Shown: positions 35,600 through 43,386 of the stretch, in pieces
Numbering within the stretch: the stretch's first letter is position 1
Layout of the letters: the number at the start of each line of letters is the position of its first letter
NCBI RefSeq assembly: GCF_039541855.1
Contig: NZ_BAABHA010000006.1
Span: 83,286 to 147,285 of the forward strand
Source: Solirubrum koreensis
GTDB lineage: Bacteria; Bacteroidota; Bacteroidia; Cytophagales; Hymenobacteraceae
DNA length: 64,000 nucleotides
Reading direction: 5' to 3'
The notes under the pieces: model-generated
Databases searched by the model: none
What the model saw: only the letters and a program-made list of their open reading frames with translations
What the model was told of the DNA's origin: nothing
Made by a program: the position numbers and the translations under genes

Positions 35600-36611
35600 A
35601 AAATCGGTCGAGAAAATGCGCGATTTGCGCGGTTTCAATCAGGAAGCCGTCGTGGCCGTAAGGCGACTCCATTTCGGCGTACATAGCGCCCGGAATCAGC
35701 CGGGCAAGTTCCTGCTGCTCGCTCACGGGAAAGAGCACATCGGAGGTAATGCCCAACACCAAGGTGCGGGCCTGCACCCGCGCCAAGGCTGCTTCCACGC
35801 CGCCGCGCCCGCGCCCCACATGGTGCGAGTCCATGATTTGCGAGAGCGTGACGTAGCTGTAGGCATTGAAGCGCGCCACTAGCTTATCGCCCTGGTATTG
35901 CTGGTAAGAGCTGGCGCGGTAAAACGCCGGCAGGGCATCGTCGTCGGTTTCGGCCTGGGTGCGGCCGTAGGCGTCGTGGCTGCGGTAGCTAAGCAGCGCC
36001 ACGGCCCGGGCCGCCCGCAAGCCGGCCCGACCGCCGTCGGGGCCGCCGCCTTCGTAGGTACAATCGGCCTGAATGGCTAGCCGCTGCGCCTCGTTAAATG
36101 CAATGCCCCACGGCGAGTGGCGGGCGTTAGTAGCCAGCAGCACCAGGTGTTCGAACAGCTCGGGCTGTTGCACGGCCCATTCCACGGCCTGCTGACCGCC
36201 TAAGGAGCCGCCGATAACCGTGTGAATTTTGGCTAGGCCCAAGTGCTGACGTAATTGCTCGTGCGCCGCCACCACGTCGCGCACCGTAAGGCGCGGAAAC
36301 GCCTGGTATAGCGGCCGGTGGTGCGGCGGCAGCGGTGTGGCCGGGCCGGTGGTGCCGTAGCACGAGCCCAGCACGTTGGCGCACACGATAAACCAGTCGG
36401 CCGGGTCGAAGTAATGACCCGCGCCCACCAAGCCCGGCCACCAGTCCAACACATCGGAGTTGGCCGTGAGGGCATGGCACACCCACAGCACGTTATCCTG
36501 GGCGGCGTTTAGGGTGCCATAAGTATGGTAGGTGATTTGCACGCCCGGTAGCACGCCGCCGCACTCAAGCGGCAACGGTTGGGTAAGGCGCAATACAGCT
36601 GGCTCGTTCAT
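35577..36611 (-). CDS. metX: Homoserine O-acetyltransferase
   Basis: 344 residues; activates homoserine by acyl transfer from acetyl-CoA. It has the MetX alpha/beta-hydrolase fold: W-V-C-H-A-L-T-A-N-S-D early, nucleophile Ser136 in G-G-S-L-G-G-Q, Asp in G-I-T-S-D-V-L-F-P, and His in Y-G-H-D-G-F-L. The ATG at 36611 (MNEPAVLRL) gives the normal length; upstream in-frame sequence is unrelated. Whether acetyl or succinyl is used cannot be decided here, but the adjacent O-acetylhomoserine sulfhydrylase favours acetyl. It lies 219 bp downstream of metY and overlaps hom. Confidence 0.95.
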   Translation of the reverse strand: MNEPAVLRLTQPLPLECGGVLPGVQITYHTYGTLNAAQDNVLWVCHALTANSDVLDWWPGLVGAGHYFDPADWFIVCANVLGSCYGTTGPATPLPPHHRPLYQAFPRLTVRDVVAAHEQLRQHLGLAKIHTVIGGSLGGQQAVEWAVQQPELFEHLVLLATNARHSPWGIAFNEAQRLAIQADCTYEGGGPDGGRAGLRAARAVALLSYRSHDAYGRTQAETDDDALPAFYRASSYQQYQGDKLVARFNAYSYVTLSQIMDSHHVGRGRGGVEAALARVQARTLVLGITSDVLFPVSEQQELARLIPGAMYAEMESPYGHDGFLIETAQIAHFLDRFYVQTFAH

Positions 36612-36786
36612 GGAAATCAGCCCCGCAAAGTCTGCTAAATAATGCCTTGGCGCAGTTTTACGCGCGTTCGGTTTGAAATTTCCTTGTTCGCCGGCTCCCG
36701 CAGAGGGTGCGGTAGAGCCTGCGAGAGGCTCCTTTTCAATGTGGGTGGAAAAGGCCGGTGAACAAGGCCCCGCTGGCTGGAGGTGG

Positions 36787-36813
36787 GGCCGCGCCAGGTA
36801 CCCAGGCGCGGCC
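36787..36813. terminator. Strong inverted repeat after metY
   Basis: Perfect 9-bp arms (GGCCGCGCC / GGCGCGGCC) around a 9-nt loop, 17 bp beyond the metY stop. No T-run follows on the minus strand, so it may stabilise the metY 3' end or give only partial termination before metX. Confidence 0.45.
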
Positions 36814-36830
36814 ACGGTTTTCCCCTCCCT

Positions 36831-38219
36831 TTACACTTCCAGCGTAGCGGGGTGCTCGGCTTCCTGCTTGGTTAGGATTTCGCTTTCGTCGCTGTCGAAT
36901 GAGCGCGTTTCGGCGTTGCTTACGGCGTCGAATGCGCGTTGCAGGTCGGCTTTGATGTCGTCGATGTGCTCCAGGCCTAGCGAGAGGCGCAGCAGCGTGG
37001 GCGTTACGCCGGCAGCGCGCTGCTCTTCGTCGGAAAGTTGCTGGTGCGTGGTGGCCGAGGGCTGAATGATGAGCGTTTTGGCGTCGCCCACGTTGGCCAG
37101 GTGGCTTACCAGTTGTAGGTTGTCAATGAACTGCGTGGCCGTGTCCTTCGAGCCTTTGATGGCGAAGGTGAGCACGCCGCCAAAGCCGCGCTTCAGGTAT
37201 TTGGTGGCCAGTTGGTGGTAGCGGCTACTTTTCAGACCAGGGTAGTTCACGGCTTCCACCTGCGGGTGCTGCTCCAGCCATTCGGCAATTTTGAGGGCGT
37301 TTTCCACGGTGCGGTCCACGCGCAGGCTTAAGGTTTCAATGCCCTGCAGCAGCAGGAAGGAGTTAAACGGGCTCTGCGACGGACCGAAGTCGCGCAACCC
37401 TTCCACGCGGGCCCGAATGATGAAGGCGATGTTGCCGAACGGACCGCCCTTGCCAAATACGTCGTTGAACACGAGGCCGTGGTAGCCTTCGCTCGGCTCG
37501 GTAAATTGCGGGAATTTGCCGTTGCCAAAATCGTATTTGCCACCGTCCACAATCACCCCGCCAATGCTGGTGCCGTGGCCGCCAATCCACTTGGTAGCTG
37601 AAGCCACCACAATGTGCGCGCCGTGCTCCAGCGGCCGAAACAGGTAGCCGCCTGCCCCAAAGGTGTTATCCACAATCAGCGGGAGGTCGTGTTTCTCAGC
37701 AATGGCGGCAATGGCCTCGAAATCCGGAATGTTAAAGCCGGGGTTGCCAATGGTTTCCAAGTACAGGGCCTTGGTATTCTCGTCAATTAGCCGCTCGAAG
37801 CTCTCGGGGTTGTCGCCGTCGGCAAAGCGTACTTCCACACCCAGGCGCTTGAAGGCTACTTTAAACTGGTTGTACGTGCCGCCGTACAGGAACGAAGTCG
37901 AAACGAAATTGTCGCCGGCTTGCAGAATGTTGTTCAAGGCAATGAACTGCGCCGCTTGGCCCGAGGCCGTAGCCAGGGCCGCCACACCGCCTTCAAGCGC
38001 CGCAATGCGCTGCTCGAACACGTCGGTGGTGGGGTTCATGAGGCGGGTGTAAATGTTGCCGAACTCCTTTAGGGCAAACAGGTTGGCGCCGTGTTCAGCG
38101 TTCTTGAACACGTAGGAAGTGGTTTGGTACAGCGGCACGGCACGGGCGCCGGTGGTGGGGTCGGGCTGCTGGCCGGCGTGGAGTTGCAGGGTCTCGAACT
38201 GGAAGTTTTGAGCAGACAT
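36831..38219 (-). CDS. metY: O-acetylhomoserine sulfhydrylase (aminocarboxypropyltransferase)
   Basis: 462 residues; a PLP enzyme that joins sulfide (or methanethiol) to O-acetylhomoserine to make homocysteine. The Cys/Met-metabolism fold type I is clear: A-R-A-V-P-L-Y-Q-T-T-S-Y near residue 25, Y-T-R-L-M-N-P-T, S-G-Q-A-A-Q, and PLP lysine Lys210 in S-A-T-K-W-I-G-G-H-G. The long insertion with F-T-E-P-S-E-G-Y-H-G is typical of the MetY group rather than cystathionine gamma-synthase. The ATG at 38219 starts MSAQNFQFETL. It is preceded by a SAM riboswitch and a polycysteine ORF and followed by metX and hom. Confidence 0.96.
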   Translation of the reverse strand: MSAQNFQFETLQLHAGQQPDPTTGARAVPLYQTTSYVFKNAEHGANLFALKEFGNIYTRLMNPTTDVFEQRIAALEGGVAALATASGQAAQFIALNNILQAGDNFVSTSFLYGGTYNQFKVAFKRLGVEVRFADGDNPESFERLIDENTKALYLETIGNPGFNIPDFEAIAAIAEKHDLPLIVDNTFGAGGYLFRPLEHGAHIVVASATKWIGGHGTSIGGVIVDGGKYDFGNGKFPQFTEPSEGYHGLVFNDVFGKGGPFGNIAFIIRARVEGLRDFGPSQSPFNSFLLLQGIETLSLRVDRTVENALKIAEWLEQHPQVEAVNYPGLKSSRYHQLATKYLKRGFGGVLTFAIKGSKDTATQFIDNLQLVSHLANVGDAKTLIIQPSATTHQQLSDEEQRAAGVTPTLLRLSLGLEHIDDIKADLQRAFDAVSNAETRSFDSDESEILTKQEAEHPATLEV

Positions 38220-38374
38220 GATTAGGCTGAGAAAGAGGTTGAGAGAATGAGGACTCGATGCAGGAGGGCGGCCCCGCGCTGACCGGCAAATGACCCGGTA
38301 CAACTGCGAGTGGAATGCGCCAAAACCGTAGCCTGTAGCGCCGAAACGAAGATTCGGAAGTGAAACAGCCACGC

Positions 38375-38396
38375 GCCGCCAGTTAAGCCCGGCGGC
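38375..38396 (-). other. Hairpin in the spacer between the polycysteine ORF and metY
   Basis: A 6-bp GCCGCC/GGCGGC stem with a 10-nt loop, 58 nt downstream of the leader ORF stop on the minus strand. No U-run follows. The rest of the 234-nt spacer (38220-38453) shows no ORF that looks real. It is a possible pause or Rho-related element; low certainty. Confidence 0.3.
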
Positions 38397-38453
38397 AAAA
38401 TCAGAAATGGGAAGGGGTAGGGCGGGCTAACTAGCAACCCGAACGCAGCACAA

Positions 38454-38609
38454 CTACCAACAACAGCAACAACAGCCCAACATGGCAGCGGCATGCAGCG
38501 GCTGCGGCATGACCATGCCCTGAGCGGCGGCGGAAACGAACAAAGCCGTAACGGGCGCCGCCGGAGAGCGGAACGAGAAAGGGGCGGAGGGGTGTGGGGT
38601 AGTTGCCAT
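38454..38609 (-). CDS. Leader ORF ending in five Cys codons (candidate cysteine-responsive leader peptide)
   Basis: The ATG at 38609, 9 nt beyond the riboswitch P1 helix, opens a 51-codon frame. The N-terminal part is Ala/Pro/Ser-rich (MATTPHPSAPFSF...), the middle hydrophobic (V-T-A-L-F-V-S-A-A-A-Q-G-M-V-M), and the end is M-L-G-C-C-C-C-C-W-stop (Cys codons 38474-38460: TGT TGT TGC TGT TGT). Third positions are G/C-rich, as in real genes here. It sits in the leader of metY, whose product assimilates sulfide. Family knowledge: polycysteine leader peptides act as cysteine attenuators in mycobacteria. The alternative is an overlapping 62-codon frame from 38619, which has poorer composition. Function is inference; existence as an ORF is seen. 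Confidence 0.55.
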   Translation of the reverse strand: MATTPHPSAPFSFRSPAAPVTALFVSAAAQGMVMPQPLHAAAMLGCCCCCW

Positions 38610-38618
38610 AGCACGCCA

Positions 38619-38736
38619 TTTATTTGTCCCCCGCCGATTTCGGTCGGGGGCAGGAATTGGCACCTGCCAGCTGGTGCATTTGCTGGTGGTTGCCAGAGGG
38701 TCGCGGAGCCTGTTCTCTCGCCTCTTCGGAATAAAA
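38619..38736 (-). promoter_or_regulatory. SAM-I (S-box) riboswitch upstream of metY
   Basis: All core parts are visible on the minus strand. P1 is TTTATT (38735-38730) with AATAAA (38624-38619). P2 is AGAGG (38725-38721) with CCTCT (38699-38695). The conserved GGCAACC is at 38694-38688. P3 is CCAGC (38686-38682) with GCTGG (38671-38667). The strongly conserved GGTGCCAATTCC is at 38664-38653. P4 is CCCCCG (38650-38645) with CGGGGG (38633-38628). This matches the S-box class, which binds S-adenosylmethionine and lowers methionine-gene expression. P1 is all A-U, hence weak. There is no terminator stem with a U-run directly after it. The 3' strand of P1 touches an ATG and ends 9 nt before the leader ORF start, so control of leader translation is plausible. 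Confidence 0.88.
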
Positions 38737-38776
38737 CGCGTCAAAAAAAGATTGATGCCGGAAGCATCGATCGGCA

Positions 38777-38806
38777 CAAATGTAGTGCTGGATTTTAAAA
38801 GCGCAA
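38777..38806 (-). promoter_or_regulatory. Promoter of the metY leader
   Basis: On the minus strand TTG (38806-38804), 19 bp, TACATTTG (38784-38777): an excellent Bacteroidota promoter. Transcription would begin near 38770, about 35 nt before the riboswitch P1. The leader to metY is thus about 550 nt. Confidence 0.8.
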
Positions 38807-38923
38807 GAGCTTGATAAAGTTTTTTGGCGAGGAAAAATAGACGCGCGCAGTTTTTGTGCCTTATTATATATGATGCGTGTATTTGTCTGCCTTTAAGCTG
38901 TTTATGAATTTTTTCTTGCCTAC

Positions 38924-38956
38924 AAAAAAAGCCATCCGGGATTAACTCCGGACGGC
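38924..38956 (-). terminator. Terminator of the LysM gene
   Basis: A 9-bp stem (GCCATCCGG / CCGGACGGC, one G-T pair in RNA), with TTTTTTTG on the minus strand after it. It lies 24 bp beyond the LysM gene stop. Confidence 0.85.
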
Positions 38957-38980
38957 TTCAGACTTGCTTGTGGTAGTCGA

Positions 38981-39271
38981 TTATAGCTTCGGCAGCGTTA
39001 ACTTCTGACCCACTTCAATGTGGTCGGGGTTGTTGCCGATGGTGGCCTTATTGGCATCGTAAATCTGGTGCCACTTGGCAGCGTCGCCGTAGTGGTTTTT
39101 GGCAATTTTCGACAGTGAGTCGCCGCTTACTACCGTGTAGGAGTCGCCTTGGGTAGCGGCGGGCTGCGTCTGGTTGCCAAAGAAACCGGTCGAGTCGCCG
39201 GCTGCGGGTTGGGTGGTTGGTTTTACGGGCTCTTTTTCGCCCTTATTGCTCAGGAAATCAAACAGTCCCAT
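38981..39271 (-). CDS. Small LysM-domain protein
   Basis: 96 residues from the ATG at 39271 (MGLFDFLSNKGEKEP). A polar Pro/Gln/Thr-rich linker (10-40) leads to a single C-terminal LysM domain (about 43-96): Y-T-V-V-S-G-D-S-L-S-K-I-A-K, H-Y-G-D-A-A-K-W, I-Y-D-A-N, I-G-Q/V-G-Q-K-L-T-L-P. LysM binds N-acetylglucosamine glycans such as peptidoglycan. There is no signal peptide; the protein resembles the LysM/BON-type cytosolic or spheroid proteins (XkdP/LysM-like) found in many bacteria. It could bind peptidoglycan precursors or be a general stress protein; this is not decided. Confidence 0.88.
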   Translation of the reverse strand: MGLFDFLSNKGEKEPVKPTTQPAAGDSTGFFGNQTQPAATQGDSYTVVSGDSLSKIAKNHYGDAAKWHQIYDANKATIGNNPDHIEVGQKLTLPKL

Positions 39272-39498
39272 GGTGGTGTGTCGGTTGGAGGTTGAGAAAA
39301 GAAAGCGGCCAACAGTCTGATGATCAATTGGTCGGCTCTGCTTTACGCTGGAGCTGCCAACTAGGTTGTGGTGCCGCTGCCCCTCATGCATTTGCACATA
39401 GCTATGTTAACCCTTTGAACGGTTGCGCGTAAGAAACTCGGCCGCTAAACGGCGGTCTAATGCATTCGATCCTCCCTCATCTTAAACCGACTTCACCC

Positions 39499-39912
39499 AT
39501 GAAACAAGTAACCCGCCTCCATTACCTCGCCAGCCTTTTCATGCTTGTTACCCTGTTTACCTTCGCTTGCGGCAGCAAGGAAGGCAAGGTAGAAGGCGTT
39601 AACATGCTTTACGGCACCGAAAGCAAGGTGTGGAAAACCCATAAAGAGAAAGACGCCTCCGGCGACAAGGTTAAGCAAACCGACGCCCAGGAAGACGAGC
39701 AGATTCGGTTTTACGCCAACGGCCAGTACAACATGACCTCGCAGGCGCAAACGGTGAACGGCAAGTACACCTTCGACCAAGCCAACAAGAAGATTACCAT
39801 GACGCCCGAAAACGGTAACGCGGCCAACACCTTCGACGTGGTTACGCTTACCGACGACCGCCTGACGCTACGTAGCCCCGAAGGCGCCGAGCTGCAGCTG
39901 GAAAAGGAGTAA
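39499..39912 (+). CDS. Small lipocalin-like lipoprotein
   Basis: 137 residues. The signal peptide has lipobox F-T-F-A-C with the lipidated Cys at 24. The mature part contains K-V-W-K-T-H-K-E-K, I-R-F-Y-A-N-G-Q-Y-N-M, G-K-Y-T-F-D-Q-A-N-K-K-I-T-M and L-T-D-D-R-L-T-L. This strand pattern, with F-x-x-x-G-x-Y and a D-R-L-T-L end, is that of Bacteroidota lipocalin-like domain lipoproteins. The ligand is unknown. The ATG at 39499 precedes the signal. It is transcribed divergently from the LysM gene and followed by a perfect terminator. Confidence 0.8.
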   Translation: MKQVTRLHYLASLFMLVTLFTFACGSKEGKVEGVNMLYGTESKVWKTHKEKDASGDKVKQTDAQEDEQIRFYANGQYNMTSQAQTVNGKYTFDQANKKITMTPENGNAANTFDVVTLTDDRLTLRSPEGAELQLEKE

Positions 39913-39932
39913 GCAACTATTCAAGCAAATTG

Positions 39933-39967
39933 AAAAGCCCTTCTGCTTCGGCGGAAGGGCTTTTTTG
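39933..39967. terminator. Terminator between the lipoprotein and the flippase-like gene
   Basis: The arm AAAAGCCCTTC, TGC-TTCG-GCG loop region, complementary arm and a TTTTTT run: a strong bidirectional hairpin between two convergent genes. Confidence 0.9.
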
Positions 39968-39993
39968 TGCGTCGTTTATTGGTCAGGCCGATA

Positions 39994-41067
39994 CTACGAG
40001 GCCATAACCTCTTTCACTACTTTCTTGCCGAATACCCGGCCTACCCAGCGCGGCAGGAAAATGGTGCCCAGCACCAAGTACAGGTAATACGTAACGATGC
40101 GGTAGAGCAGCAGAATGAAGTTCGTCATGGTATCGGAGCCGGCGAACTTGCGGAAGAACGTGGGAAACGCGCCTTCGGCAAAGCCGGCGCCACCAGGGGT
40201 AATGGCCACCAGCAACACCACTTTGTAGATGAGGTTTCGGGCGAAGATGATGCCGAAAGTGCCGGCCGTAATGGGCACAAAAGCGGCAATCAGGCAACCG
40301 ATAACGAGGTAGCGCGCCGTCCAGACGAAGGCCGTAGATAAAGCCGCCTGCAGCCAATACCCAAGGCTATTACCGCGCAACTGTGCCGAGGCGTGTACCA
40401 TTTCCAGGCTATGGTGGTACGCCCGGCGGCGCCAGCGGTGCAGGCCTTTCAGCGAAAACAAGCGCACCAGCAACCGCTTTACCGAGTGCGGGTTCACGAA
40501 CAGCGCATACGCCATTAAGCCCGAGTACGCGAGGGTGAACACGTAGCTGAGGCCAAAAGCAATTTTGAGCGTAAGCACGAAACCGCCCTGCAACGCTTCG
40601 TGCGGGTAGATGTAGTCGCCGGCCAGCAGTATCACCAGCGGCACGGCCACCACAAAATACAGGTTGTCTAGCATGGCTGTAACCATCACGTAGGCCAACG
40701 ACTTGCCCAGTGGAATGCCCTCCTTGTTCAGTAGAAACGAGGCAATAGCCGTACCGCCCACCGCCGACGGCAGCACACAGGAGGCAAACTCCCAGATCAT
40801 AATTACATCAAGGCTTTGCTTCCACGACAGCGTTTCCTCGGAAATATGCTTGATGCGGTACACGTAGCCCAGGTCGCGCACCAGCAGCACGAGCAGCGTA
40901 ACCAGCAGCCACCACGGGCGAGCATCGGCCAACGGGGCCAAGTCGCCGGGCTTGTAGCTGCGCCAGAACATAAAGCCGACTACGCCCAACCCAATGACCA
41001 CCGGCAACAACATGCGCGAAGGCGACAGTTTTTCGAGCAGCTGACGGTCTTGCTGGAGGTTACTCAT
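39994..41067 (-). CDS. Lysylphosphatidylglycerol synthase-type transmembrane (LPG_synthase_TM, UPF0104) protein
   Basis: 357 residues with eight or so membrane helices and no catalytic domain. Characteristic features are the helix-1 region after S-P-S-R-M-L-L-P, the R-D-L-G-Y-V-Y-R-I-K-H loop, the S-C-V-L-P-S-A-V-G-G-T-A-I-A-S-F helix, and the late T-P-G-G-A-G-F-A-E-G-A-F. This membrane domain is shared with the MprF flippase half. In stand-alone form it probably moves a lipid or lipid-linked substrate across the inner membrane. The substrate is unknown. The ATG at 41067 starts MSNLQQDRQLLE. A -7 element (TATTTTTG, 41098-41091) lies 23 bp upstream. Confidence 0.87.
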   Translation of the reverse strand: MSNLQQDRQLLEKLSPSRMLLPVVIGLGVVGFMFWRSYKPGDLAPLADARPWWLLVTLLVLLVRDLGYVYRIKHISEETLSWKQSLDVIMIWEFASCVLPSAVGGTAIASFLLNKEGIPLGKSLAYVMVTAMLDNLYFVVAVPLVILLAGDYIYPHEALQGGFVLTLKIAFGLSYVFTLAYSGLMAYALFVNPHSVKRLLVRLFSLKGLHRWRRRAYHHSLEMVHASAQLRGNSLGYWLQAALSTAFVWTARYLVIGCLIAAFVPITAGTFGIIFARNLIYKVVLLVAITPGGAGFAEGAFPTFFRKFAGSDTMTNFILLLYRIVTYYLYLVLGTIFLPRWVGRVFGKKVVKEVMAS

Positions 41068-41374
41068 GCGAAAGAGAGGGGAATGCCCGGCAAAAATACG
41101 CAGTAGGTTTACGGGAGGCGGTTAAAACTACATTAAGGCCGAGAATAGCCGCAGATAGGGAATTACTACCGCGTTCTGCGCAAAACAACGGCAGTCCAGC
41201 CCGAAGCGTTTTGTGCAGGCTGTTATAGCGTTAGGATGTAGTGCCTGGGCGAACCGCCGATTTAGATTTGTCGTACCTTTGCCTGCTGGCATTGGCTCTA
41301 CTTTAGCGCTGCTGCAACATTCTGGCCGTGCGCTGGTTGAGTCACTACCATTCTATTTGTCTGCCGTTTCCCCA
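41068..41374. other. Divergent promoter region (LPG_TM gene / dxs)
   Basis: 307 bp without a credible gene. It holds two -7 elements: TATTTTTG on the minus strand (41098-41091) for the membrane protein, and TACCTTTG on the plus strand (41274-41281) for dxs. The latter gives dxs a leader of roughly 90 nt. No clear -33 partner or further structure is seen. Confidence 0.45.
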
Positions 41375-43321
41375 ATGATTGTCGAACCCGGACCCTTGCT
41401 GGCGGCTATTGATTCGCCTGCCGATTTAAAAGAGTTGCGCGAGGACCAGCTGGTCCAGCTGAGCCAAGAGCTGCGGCAATTCATTGTCGATTCGGTTTCG
41501 ATTTACGGCGGCCACTTTGGCGCCTCGCTCGGCGTGGTAGAGCTAACTGTAGCGCTCCATTACGTTTTTAACACGCCCTACGACCAACTGGTGTGGGATG
41601 TAGGCCACCAGGCCTACGGCCACAAAATCCTGACCGGCCGTCGCGCGCAGTTTCCCACCAACCGCAAGTACGGCGGCATGTCGGGCTTCCCGAAGCGCAA
41701 GGAAAGCGAGTACGACGCCTTTGGGGTGGGTCACAGCTCCACCAGCATCGGCGCGGCATTAGGCATGGCCGTGGCTTCCGATTACAAAAAGGAGTTCGAC
41801 CGGCAGCACATTGCCGTAATCGGCGACGGCGCCATGACCGCGGGTATGGCTTTCGAGGCCCTAAACCACGCCGGCGTAGCCAACACCAACCTGCTCGTTA
41901 TCCTCAACGATAACTGCATGAGCATCGACCCCAACGTGGGCGCGCTCAAGGAATACCTCACCGACATTACCACTTCGCGCACCTACAACCGCGTGCGCGA
42001 CGAGCTGTGGAACGTACTCGGCAAGCTCTCGAAGTTCGGGCCCAACCCCCAGCAAATTGCCCGCAAAGTGGAGCAAGCCATGAAGGCCACGCTCATGAAG
42101 CAGAGCAACCTGTTCGAGGCCCTGAACCTGCGCTATTTTGGCCCCGTGGACGGCCACGACGTGCAGCACCTCGTGAGTATTCTGAACGACTTGAAGTCCA
42201 TTCCCGGACCTAAGCTGCTCCATTGCGTAACGGTGAAAGGCAAAGGCTACGCGCTGGCCGAAAAGGACCAGACGCTGTGGCACGCGCCGGGCTTGTTCGA
42301 TAAAATCACGGGCGAGATTTACAAAAAAGTCCCCGATAAGCCCCAGCCGCCCAAGTACCAAGACGTCTTCGGCCACACCATGGTGGAGCTGGCCGAGCAG
42401 AATGACAAGGTGATGGGCGTAACGCCGGCCATGCCTTCGGGTTGCTCGCTGAACATCATGATGGCGGCCATGCCCGAACGCGCTTTCGACGTAGGTATTG
42501 CCGAGCAGCACGCCGTAACCTTTTCGGCCGGCCTTGCCACGCAGGGAATGATTCCGTTCTGCAACATCTACTCGTCGTTTATGCAGCGCGCCTACGACCA
42601 AGTGGTGCACGACGTAGCCCTGCAGGACCTGCACGTGGTGTTCTGCCTCGACCGCGCCGGTTTTGCCGGCGCCGACGGCCCCACCCACCACGGCGCCTAT
42701 GATTTGGCCTACATGCGCAGCATTCCGAACATGGTGGTTTCGGCGCCCATGAACGAGGAGGAATTACGCAACCTGATGTACACAGCCACGCTGCCCGAAA
42801 ACGCCGGGCCGTTCAGCATCCGCTACCCGCGCGGCGAAGGCGTAATGCCCGAGTGGCGCAAGCCCCTGCAACGCATTGCGGTGGGCACCGGCCGCACCGT
42901 GCGTGAGGGTTCCGGCGACGTAGCTATTCTCAGCATCGGCCACATTGGCAACTACGCCGTGAAAGCCACCCAGCTGCTGGAAGCCGAAGGTCTCGACACC
43001 GGCCATTACGACCTGCGCTTCTGCAAGCCCCTCGACGAGGAACTGCTGCACCAGGTGCTTCGACGCTACAAAGCCCTTGTAACCGTGGAAGACGGCTGTC
43101 TGCAGGGTGGTTGCGGCGCCGCCGTGCTGGAGTTCATGGCCGACCACGGGTACAGCCTGCCCGTGAAGCGCCTCGGCATTCCCGACCGCGTGGTGGAGCA
43201 CGGCTCGCAGGATGAGCTATACAAAGAGTGCGGTTTCGATGCCGCTGGTATTGCGCAAGCTGTGCGTGAGCAGGCAGCCAAGGTAACCGCCGCTAAAACT
43301 GAGAAACTAACGTTGCGCTAG
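41375..43321 (+). CDS. dxs: 1-deoxy-D-xylulose-5-phosphate synthase
   Basis: 648 residues; thiamine-diphosphate enzyme that condenses pyruvate and glyceraldehyde 3-phosphate in the first step of the MEP isoprenoid pathway. Visible motifs are D-V-G-H-Q-A-Y-G-H-K near residue 75, the ThDP/Mg motif G-D-G-A-M-T-A-G with the distal N-D-N, K-G-K-G-Y-A in the middle, D-V-G-I-A-E-Q-H-A-V-T with the catalytic Glu, and the transketolase C-terminal domain. The ATG at 41375 (MIVEPGPLLAAIDSPADL) gives the family N-terminus; in-frame upstream sequence is part of the leader. Confidence 0.97.
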   Translation: MIVEPGPLLAAIDSPADLKELREDQLVQLSQELRQFIVDSVSIYGGHFGASLGVVELTVALHYVFNTPYDQLVWDVGHQAYGHKILTGRRAQFPTNRKYGGMSGFPKRKESEYDAFGVGHSSTSIGAALGMAVASDYKKEFDRQHIAVIGDGAMTAGMAFEALNHAGVANTNLLVILNDNCMSIDPNVGALKEYLTDITTSRTYNRVRDELWNVLGKLSKFGPNPQQIARKVEQAMKATLMKQSNLFEALNLRYFGPVDGHDVQHLVSILNDLKSIPGPKLLHCVTVKGKGYALAEKDQTLWHAPGLFDKITGEIYKKVPDKPQPPKYQDVFGHTMVELAEQNDKVMGVTPAMPSGCSLNIMMAAMPERAFDVGIAEQHAVTFSAGLATQGMIPFCNIYSSFMQRAYDQVVHDVALQDLHVVFCLDRAGFAGADGPTHHGAYDLAYMRSIPNMVVSAPMNEEELRNLMYTATLPENAGPFSIRYPRGEGVMPEWRKPLQRIAVGTGRTVREGSGDVAILSIGHIGNYAVKATQLLEAEGLDTGHYDLRFCKPLDEELLHQVLRRYKALVTVEDGCLQGGCGAAVLEFMADHGYSLPVKRLGIPDRVVEHGSQDELYKECGFDAAGIAQAVREQAAKVTAAKTEKLTLR

Positions 43322-43342
43322 TAGCCGCAGCATAAGCGAAAT

Positions 43343-43386
43343 CGAAAGCCCCGCCGGATTAGTCCGGCGGGGCTTTCGGCTTTTTG
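43343..43386 (+). terminator. Terminator after dxs
   Basis: 16-bp perfect arms (CGAAAGCCCCGCCGGA and complement) around a 4-nt loop, followed by GCTTTTTGG; 21 bp past the dxs stop. Confidence 0.9.

Noticed and set aside
36612..36830. Possible second riboswitch or promoter between metY and metX
   Set aside because: No S-box core or good TAnnTTTG pair is seen; only an inverted repeat without T-run after metY.
38222..38614. 130-codon minus-strand ORF through the metY leader
   Set aside because: Pro/Ser/Leu-rich without a domain, and it overlaps the hairpin region and the Cys ORF in another frame; composition is worse than that of the 51-codon Cys ORF.
38431..38619. 62-codon minus-strand ORF starting at the riboswitch P1 (ending in Leu/Val run)
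   Set aside because: The alternative frame to the Cys ORF has Arg/His-rich composition and poor codon choice; kept as a possibility, but the Cys frame is preferred.
41861..42691. 276-codon minus-strand ORF opposite dxs
   Set aside because: Shadow of dxs, with His/Val/Gly-rich composition and no family resemblance.
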